Of a stretch of DNA of 11,077 bases, positions 6,274-11,077 are shown in pieces. The notes beneath the pieces are model-generated. The model was not told the origin of the DNA. It was given only the letters and a program-made list of their open reading frames with translations, and did no database searches. The first letter of the stretch is position 1, and each line of letters starts with the position of its first letter. The stretch comes from Sulfurimonas sp. (lineage in GTDB: Bacteria; Campylobacterota; Campylobacteria; Campylobacterales; Sulfurimonadaceae). The translations under genes were made by a program, and so were the position numbers. Where the stretch lies: assembly GCA_027044845.1 (NCBI GenBank), contig JALUBM010000009.1, forward strand, positions 1 to 11,077. The letters are read 5' to 3'.

Positions 6274-8860
6274 AATTATTTACTTCCATATATGCAGGTT
6301 CGGAAAAATTTGGTACATCATCATAAGAGAAAATTGCATAATATTTATGTACATCAAGATCACCAAAATTATCATATGTATAATTATCATTTCCTCCATA
6401 TAATTTTTGTCCGTCATATGGAGAACATGGAATTCTAAATCTATTTTTTACAACAATGGCACCTTTGTATGATTCATCATTTGGAATGTCCCATTGAAGT
6501 TTTATTATTCCATTTTCTATACTTGTTTGTAAGTTTTGTACTTTTTCAGGTGGATTTTTTCTTTTACGAATATAATCTAATGCTAACGTAGGCTTGTCAA
6601 TCTTTTTATTATCTATCCAATTTACATCCACACCTTTTGAACTTTCACTTTCCGATGAGGCAGAAATTACAAAAAAAGCTTTTTTTCTCTCTTTTGCAAG
6701 TTCTAGCATTTCATTGATTGCATAAGTGTCAAAAACAAATCTTTGTTTTGCAGACCTTTTCACATCAGTAATACTCACATCATATCCAATTCGCTCAACA
6801 ATATTTCTATTTTTAATCTTTTCGTATGTAATATCACCTTCAATTGGTTCAATTAGTTCTATATGAAAGCGTAAATTATTTTCCTTTACATGTACCTTAT
6901 AGGCCTTAATATCTATATAAGCATCTGAAACTACTGTATTTTCCATATCAGGTAAATTCAATAAATCAAACTCAATACAAGCATATTTTAAATTTCCATT
7001 TGCATCATACCCTGATTTTAATGTAGTATCTTTACTATTATCACTATTAAGAGTAAATTCACAAGAAGACTCTATGTCTAATTTTGCCTCATTTATTGTA
7101 TATGATATGTCTAATTTAGGTCTATATGTGAGTCCACTACTAAATTTTCCATAACCTATATCCCACTGCATAAGCTGAGAAGCTCTATCTAACGGCAAAG
7201 AAATCGGTCCCTGCATTCTAAAATATGCTTCTCTTCTTTTTAATGATTTTTCAAGAACTTTTATTTCTTGCTGTGCAAATTTATATTCACGCCATACACC
7301 CTGTGCAAGCTGATGAGAAGATGTCGGTCTATCAATATATGAAAGCATCTTTGCATTTTTTATCTCATCAAAACTACCTATATTATCTAGTGTCCGTTCA
7401 TCCATCTGTCCGATTCGCCACTCACCATATCGTTCAACCTGAACAGCAACTCTATTCATTGGATAAAAAGAAATTTTAGCTGCTGTAATAATTGCGTTTT
7501 CAGGAATTGTATGAAGTGAGAATCCACACACTCCATAACACTCGCCCTTTTGTTCTGAAATTCCAACAAACAATGAATTGTTTCCAAAATGATCTCTATT
7601 CTTTTGCGTCTTTTCCCCAACATAGCCTATTTTGCTCGCAACTGGATATAAAATTTTAGAAAACATATTTTCAGACGGTTTTGTTCTTATACCAACAAGC
7701 TGTGCATACGGTGATTTAATCTCCTTATCTTTGCATACTGCTCGAAGATAATAATAATAATTTGTTGAACTTTTCAAATTTGAATCTGTAAAATTCTTCA
7801 TTTTTGTCATGGCTATTCTATTAGAAGCTTGTGCGAAACCTTTTAGTTTTGTTGATCGATAAATTTCAAAATAAATTGTTTCATCTTTTATATAATCCCA
7901 TGAAAGTTCTACCTCTTTTGCTCCAATGGTTGTTGCTCTAAAATTTTGCACTCGTTGAAGACTATCTCCTTTTTTATAATTATTAACTTCTGAGAGTGCC
8001 ATAATTAAAGCAGGAATATTTTCTTGTATATTTTCACTCATATGTTCAATGTAATCACTAATATTTCTAGTTCCAACTTCTGCAACTAAAGAGAGTAATC
8101 CCCGCGAATAATAAAATTCTCTCCCACTTCCTGAGATCAAATGCACTGGCGGTTTTCCCATATGTATGCCATACTCACGCAAAGACTCTTTTCTTATCTC
8201 TTCTGCCATATTTCCAGCTAAAAGGTTCAAGTCAATAGCATCCTCTGCATCTTCATGGATAAAATTATGTGCAGGAAAAAAAACATTTCCCTGAGAGTGA
8301 TAATCTAATGCTATAGTAATATTTTCATGATTTACAACAAAATCACGCAATGCTGCAGTTTCTGGTTCACTAAATGGTGCAGAACCAGAATAGACATTAG
8401 AAGTATAATTTTTATTTGAGACAAAACCTACACTAAAGTTTCTATTTAAATCTACCCCATAACTGCCATCAGGATTTCTTCTACGATTTTTTCTCCAAAA
8501 AGCAAAATGATTTCTTGAATATTCAAATCCGTCAGGATTCGCACACGGAACCATATAGAGTGTTGTCTTATCAAGTATTTGGTTGAGTTGGGGATCATAA
8601 TCAATGTGTTCTAAAATATATTTTGCAAAAGAAAGTGAAAGTTCTATTCCTATCCATTCTCTTGCATGAATAGTACCTGTATAAAAAAGTGCAGGTTTGT
8701 TTACATGTGAGCCTACATTCTTTGTTATGCAGACAGCAATAATATCTCTATCTTCCCATGTTTTACCTATAATTTCTACTTGAACAAGATTAGGATGTCT
8801 CTTTTGTGCAGATTGAAAAAAATCTACACATTCGCTATATGAACTATATTGTTGTCTCAA
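6272..8860 (-). CDS. Large M14 zinc carboxypeptidase with fibronectin-like and repeated beta-sandwich modules
   Basis: An 862-residue metallocarboxypeptidase, last gene of a three-gene operon. Residues 5-290 are the M14 catalytic domain. Zinc ligands are His65 and Glu68 (IHAREW) and His188 (DYHSQG). The C-terminal carboxylate would be bound by Asn139-Arg140 (GVDLNRNF) and Arg123 (FWRKNR), and Glu261 (VAEVGTR) is the catalytic base. By eye, the pocket position equivalent to carboxypeptidase A residue 255 is Arg247, suggesting acidic C-termini, and the Tyr248 position may be His240. A fibronectin type III-like domain follows (303-394). Then come two related beta-rich modules (about 400-590 and 592-765), each ending in a P-x-L-x-x-x-Y-like strand, and a second fibronectin-like domain (771-862). 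No signal peptide or propeptide is present. The TTG start has TAAGG 7 nt upstream, and an in-frame stop lies just before it, so no longer start exists. Confidence 0.9.
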   Translation of the reverse strand: MRQQYSSYSECVDFFQSAQKRHPNLVQVEIIGKTWEDRDIIAVCITKNVGSHVNKPALFYTGTIHAREWIGIELSLSFAKYILEHIDYDPQLNQILDKTTLYMVPCANPDGFEYSRNHFAFWRKNRRRNPDGSYGVDLNRNFSVGFVSNKNYTSNVYSGSAPFSEPETAALRDFVVNHENITIALDYHSQGNVFFPAHNFIHEDAEDAIDLNLLAGNMAEEIRKESLREYGIHMGKPPVHLISGSGREFYYSRGLLSLVAEVGTRNISDYIEHMSENIQENIPALIMALSEVNNYKKGDSLQRVQNFRATTIGAKEVELSWDYIKDETIYFEIYRSTKLKGFAQASNRIAMTKMKNFTDSNLKSSTNYYYYLRAVCKDKEIKSPYAQLVGIRTKPSENMFSKILYPVASKIGYVGEKTQKNRDHFGNNSLFVGISEQKGECYGVCGFSLHTIPENAIITAAKISFYPMNRVAVQVERYGEWRIGQMDERTLDNIGSFDEIKNAKMLSYIDRPTSSHQLAQGVWREYKFAQQEIKVLEKSLKRREAYFRMQGPISLPLDRASQLMQWDIGYGKFSSGLTYRPKLDISYTINEAKLDIESSCEFTLNSDNSKDTTLKSGYDANGNLKYACIEFDLLNLPDMENTVVSDAYIDIKAYKVHVKENNLRFHIELIEPIEGDITYEKIKNRNIVERIGYDVSITDVKRSAKQRFVFDTYAINEMLELAKERKKAFFVISASSESESSKGVDVNWIDNKKIDKPTLALDYIRKRKNPPEKVQNLQTSIENGIIKLQWDIPNDESYKGAIVVKNRFRIPCSPYDGQKLYGGNDNYTYDNFGDLDVHKYYAIFSYDDVPNFSEPAYMEVNN

Positions 8861-8867
8861 ATCAGTA

Positions 8868-8872
8868 CCTTA
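8868..8872 (-). promoter_or_regulatory. Ribosome binding site deciding the TTG start of the M14 gene
   Basis: On the minus strand TAAGG sits 7 nt before the TTG at 8860. The TAA of this motif is in frame with the gene and closes the frame upstream, so TTG is the only start that retains the complete catalytic domain. Confidence 0.6.
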
Positions 8873-8893
8873 ATTTTTTTTGCAATGATACTC

Positions 8894-9808
8894 TTACTTC
8901 GTTTTTCTGTCAATTAAATCTACAATTAAATCAATTTTTTTATCGTTAAAGTTTAATCCAATTTTTTCTTGTTCAGGAGTAGCAAAAGCAGGAATACCAT
9001 TCACCTCTAAAACGACATATTCCTCTTTATCTCTATCATAAATAATATCGACACCCCCAATATCGACACCTGTTGCTTGACATGCTTTTTTTGCTATCTT
9101 TATAATTTCATCATTTGCTTCACGCACAAAAACACTACCTCCACTTGTAACGTTTGTACGCCAGTCAGTTCCACTTGCTTTTCGTCCATAACAAGCCACA
9201 AACTCTCCATCAACTATATCTACTCTAAAATCCGTATTATCATAATTGATAAATTTTTCTACATAAAAATAACGTAAATCCATTTGATTAAGAAATGGCA
9301 TTAACATATCCAAATTTGCTTCGCTTTCTATTTTAGTAAGTCCAACACCACCCCAACCATCAGTCGGTTTATAAACCATTTTATCCCATTTCTTAATGAT
9401 ATTTTTTAATTCATGCCCATCGTCTCTGTGACATAATTTATAATCAGCAGTTTTTATATCGTTATTTCTCAGAACAAACGATGTATGAAATTTATCTTCT
9501 GTCAAAGCAAAAGAATCAAAAGAATTAATCATAGGGATTATACGATTTAATGCTTGATAAAGGTACATTTGATACTGTGTTTGTTCACCAGCATTATATG
9601 AAAAAAACAAATCAAGTTTATCTAGTTTTTCTCCGTAATGTTCTTGACCATGATAGACTATATGTGAATTTTTTGCAATTGAATGTCGTAAACTAATATC
9701 ATTCAGAACATCAATATCTCTCTCTTTTAACTGTTTAATAATTTTTTTTGCAATTTTATCTCCGCCACCGTTTTTATACAGCCACATTCCTATTTTTCTA
9801 TTTCCCAT
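8894..9808 (-). CDS. RimK-like ATP-grasp amino-acid/peptide ligase
   Basis: A 304-residue cytoplasmic ATP-grasp enzyme expected to join a carboxylate to an amine using ATP through an acyl-phosphate. Residues 1-100 form the N-terminal pre-ATP-grasp domain. The ATP-binding part has Lys147 and the glycine-rich loop YKPTDGWGGVGL (146-157), the hinge YVEKFI (182-187), DFRVDI (193-198) and DWRTNVTSGGSVF (215-227). The metal ligands are Asp254 (GGVDI), Glu268 and Asn270 (LEVNG). This order and the R-x-N-x-x-x-GG element match RimK, LysX and the coenzyme glutamate ligases. Many of these add glutamate, but the amino acid and acceptor cannot be read from sequence. Length is typical of RimK. It lies 8 nt after the M20 gene and 33 nt before the M14 gene, all on one strand, so it is the central, bond-forming member of the set. 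Confidence 0.9.
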   Translation of the reverse strand: MGNRKIGMWLYKNGGGDKIAKKIIKQLKERDIDVLNDISLRHSIAKNSHIVYHGQEHYGEKLDKLDLFFSYNAGEQTQYQMYLYQALNRIIPMINSFDSFALTEDKFHTSFVLRNNDIKTADYKLCHRDDGHELKNIIKKWDKMVYKPTDGWGGVGLTKIESEANLDMLMPFLNQMDLRYFYVEKFINYDNTDFRVDIVDGEFVACYGRKASGTDWRTNVTSGGSVFVREANDEIIKIAKKACQATGVDIGGVDIIYDRDKEEYVVLEVNGIPAFATPEQEKIGLNFNDKKIDLIVDLIDRKTK

Positions 9809-9813
9809 TTTAA

Positions 9814-9818
9814 CTCCT
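9814..9818 (-). promoter_or_regulatory. Ribosome binding site for the ATP-grasp gene, overlapping the M20 stop
   Basis: AGGAG on the minus strand shares two bases with the TAG stop of the M20 gene and lies 5 nt before the ligase ATG. This arrangement favours translational coupling of the two enzymes. Confidence 0.7.
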
Positions 9819-10920
9819 AAAATTTTAAATTTTTTATAAAATACTCAAAAAGCTGTTTGCTCATTTCTATACGTCTAACAAAACTATTTTTAAGAGCTCT
9901 CTCTTTTACAGTATGATCACCATCACCATAGGGTCCAAAACCATCAAGTGTCACAACACCACATGAACTAACAATATTTGCATCACTTACCCCACCTCTC
10001 TCTTGTGCAACTATTTTTTGTTGTGTAATAGTCTCAATTTTTTTCAATAGTTGTAATGAAGATTCAGATGTCTGCATTACATCTCTTTGTATTCCTCCAC
10101 TAAGTGTAGATTTTGTTCCCTCAATAAAAGATTTTTGCACAATTGTTTCAATCTCTTTTAATATACGCTCTCTTTCTTGTGCATATTTATATCTTAATTC
10201 AAATATCATTTTAGAATGAGGAGAAATGGTATTTGCACCAATGCCACCTTCTATTTTCCCCACATTTATGGTTGTTCCCTTTTTCAGATTTGTCAGTTGT
10301 ACCAAAGATTGTAGCTTATAAGAAAGTTCTAAATTTGCATCATAGCCATCATTGTAATGATTCCCAGCATGTGCCGCTTTTCCTTCTATGTCTATAAAAA
10401 AAGTTCCCACGCCCTTTCTACCAGTAACAAGTTCCATATCTGCACCCGCTGCTTCATAAACAAAACAATAATCATAGGCATGTGCAAGTTCTGCACTCAA
10501 ATATTTAGAATCATCACTTCCTGTTTCTTCATCGCTGACGAGCAAAATATCTATATTTTTAATTACAAGTCCCTTATTTTTAACTTTACGTAAAGCCTCC
10601 AATAGAACAATATTTCCACCCTTCATATCACATACACCTGGCCCATATACCCAAGTATCATCTTGTGTAAAATATTCAAACTTATTAGGAGGGAATACTG
10701 TGTCGATATGACCTAATAAAAGTAGTTTTGGAGCATTATTTATGTGTGCAGATTGATAGTAATGGTGATTACCGATATTATCACGATTATAAATAGTAGT
10801 TTTAAAGCCTAAGGATTCAAACCACTCATCAAATATTTCGCCGACAATATTCACACCATCTTTATTTTTTGTATAAGAATTTATTTCTACGACTTTTTTC
10901 AAGTCATTTATATAGCTCAT
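9817..10920 (-). CDS. M20 family metallopeptidase, carboxypeptidase G2-like
   Basis: A 367-residue two-zinc amidohydrolase, first gene of the operon. The metal and catalytic set is complete: His71 and Asp73 (GHIDTVF), Asp98 (CDMKGG), Glu131-Glu132 (SDEETGS), Glu156 (VYEAA) and His336 (GDGDHTVKE). His184 in KAAHAGNHY lies in the dimerisation or lid domain, where M20 enzymes contact substrate. YGPGVCDMKGG and RGGVSDAN, followed by LDGFGPYGDGDH, resemble carboxypeptidase G2, which removes C-terminal glutamate from folates and peptides. ArgE, DapE, LysK and di/tripeptidase relatives are alternatives. There is no signal peptide. The ATG at 10920 is preferred because GGA lies 7 nt upstream. A TTG at 10932 would add four residues but lacks a Shine-Dalgarno sequence. 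Confidence 0.9.
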   Translation of the reverse strand: MSYINDLKKVVEINSYTKNKDGVNIVGEIFDEWFESLGFKTTIYNRDNIGNHHYYQSAHINNAPKLLLLGHIDTVFPPNKFEYFTQDDTWVYGPGVCDMKGGNIVLLEALRKVKNKGLVIKNIDILLVSDEETGSDDSKYLSAELAHAYDYCFVYEAAGADMELVTGRKGVGTFFIDIEGKAAHAGNHYNDGYDANLELSYKLQSLVQLTNLKKGTTINVGKIEGGIGANTISPHSKMIFELRYKYAQERERILKEIETIVQKSFIEGTKSTLSGGIQRDVMQTSESSLQLLKKIETITQQKIVAQERGGVSDANIVSSCGVVTLDGFGPYGDGDHTVKERALKNSFVRRIEMSKQLFEYFIKNLKF

Positions 10921-10952
10921 TTTTTTATCCAAAGAGTATCTAATTTTTTTTG

Positions 10953-10978
10953 ATTATACTATGAATTTATTGATTATA
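10953..10978 (-). promoter_or_regulatory. Tandem -10 boxes upstream of the M20/ATP-grasp/M14 operon
   Basis: On the minus strand TATAAT occurs at 10978-10973 and again at 10958-10953, each followed by CA, exactly 20 bp apart. The nearer box is 33 bp before the ATG, a suitable distance for a short leader. No -35 element is evident, as is usual in Campylobacterota. It could be two overlapping start points or one promoter plus a repeated operator-like octamer. Confidence 0.55.
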
Positions 10979-11056
10979 TTAAAAAATTTAATGAATTTTT
11001 GTACAATTGCACAAAGATGTGTAATGTAGGAATATTATCTATTGAGTAAAGAACTC

Positions 11057-11075
11057 AGAAGAATTATTTTCTTCT
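11057..11075. repeat. Short A/T-rich inverted repeat at the right edge
   Basis: AGAAGAA at 11057-11063 and TTCTTCT at 11069-11075 form a perfect 7-bp stem with a 5-nt loop. The sequence to its right is outside the window, so a following U-tract cannot be judged. It may be a weak terminator or chance. The remaining gap from 10979 to 11056 shows no convincing gene. Confidence 0.3.
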
Positions 11076-11077
11076 AA

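Noticed and set aside
7225..7479. Open plus-strand frame inside the M14 gene
   Set aside because: It lies wholly opposite a well-supported gene, has no ribosome site evidence or recognisable motif, and is biased as expected for a shadow frame.
6272..10920. The three-gene operon as a recently transferred island of lower GC
   Set aside because: Hand counts of sample 60-base lines gave roughly 27-35% G+C here, but 28-32% in the ABC and mutY genes too; only gltX was higher. No repeats, integrase or tRNA flank it.
10920..10932. TTG at 10932 as the M20 start
   Set aside because: It has no Shine-Dalgarno sequence, while the ATG at 10920 has GGA at a suitable distance; the four added residues are not part of the conserved domain.
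10999..11027. Plus-strand TTGTAC and TAATGT hexamers spaced 17 bp, resembling a rightward promoter
   Set aside because: The match to -10 is poor and no downstream gene is visible to support it.
11042..11077. A TTG-initiated 11-codon frame ending exactly at the window edge, with AGGA 10 nt upstream
   Set aside because: It is too short, has no recognisable sequence, and overlaps the A/T-rich inverted repeat. Chance is the simplest explanation.

Overview
The window is AT-rich and gene-dense, and it looks like the chromosome of a Campylobacterota (epsilonproteobacterial) species, probably a free-living Sulfurimonas/Sulfurovum-type organism. The main evidence is the glutamyl-tRNA synthetase, which from memory reads like the GltX1 type of Helicobacter and Campylobacter. 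Beside it lies a divergently transcribed, short SurA-like periplasmic chaperone. Genes are tightly packed and promoters are A/T-rich. No RNA genes, insertion sequences, CRISPR arrays or phage genes were seen, and no gene-free stretch exceeds 300 bases.

Layout, left to right. Bases 1-768 (+) hold the C-terminal part of an RND/MMPL-family membrane protein that begins outside the window. It converges on, and overlaps by 12 bp, a dCMP deaminase-family gene (757-1194, -). That gene sits 3 nt behind a SurA-like chaperone gene (1198-2034, -). A 95-bp divergent promoter region follows. Next are three same-strand genes: gltX (2130-3518), an ABC exporter (3551-5320) and mutY (5317-6264). The mutY reading frame has no ATG, GTG or TTG able to give a complete enzyme. 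The full protein, including the catalytic glutamate, is recovered only from a near-cognate start, best placed at an ATA that overlaps the ABC stop codon. mutY ends at a hairpin shared with a converging gene set.

The right half (6272-10920, -) is a three-gene operon. Transcription order is an M20 metallopeptidase of carboxypeptidase G2 type, then a RimK-like ATP-grasp ligase 8 nt further on, then an 862-residue M14 zinc carboxypeptidase with fibronectin-like and repeated beta-sandwich modules. Two TATAAT boxes exactly 20 bp apart precede it. All three enzymes keep their catalytic residues and none has a visible export signal. One makes amide bonds and two break them, so the set looks like a self-contained make-and-break peptide system. 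A by-eye alignment puts an arginine at the substrate-pocket position of the M14 enzyme, which suggests preference for acidic C-termini. RimK-type ligases often add glutamate and G2-type M20 enzymes often remove it. The working hypothesis is a cytoplasmic system that attaches and trims acidic residues on an unknown peptide or metabolite. That link is inference; the operon and intact active sites are seen directly.
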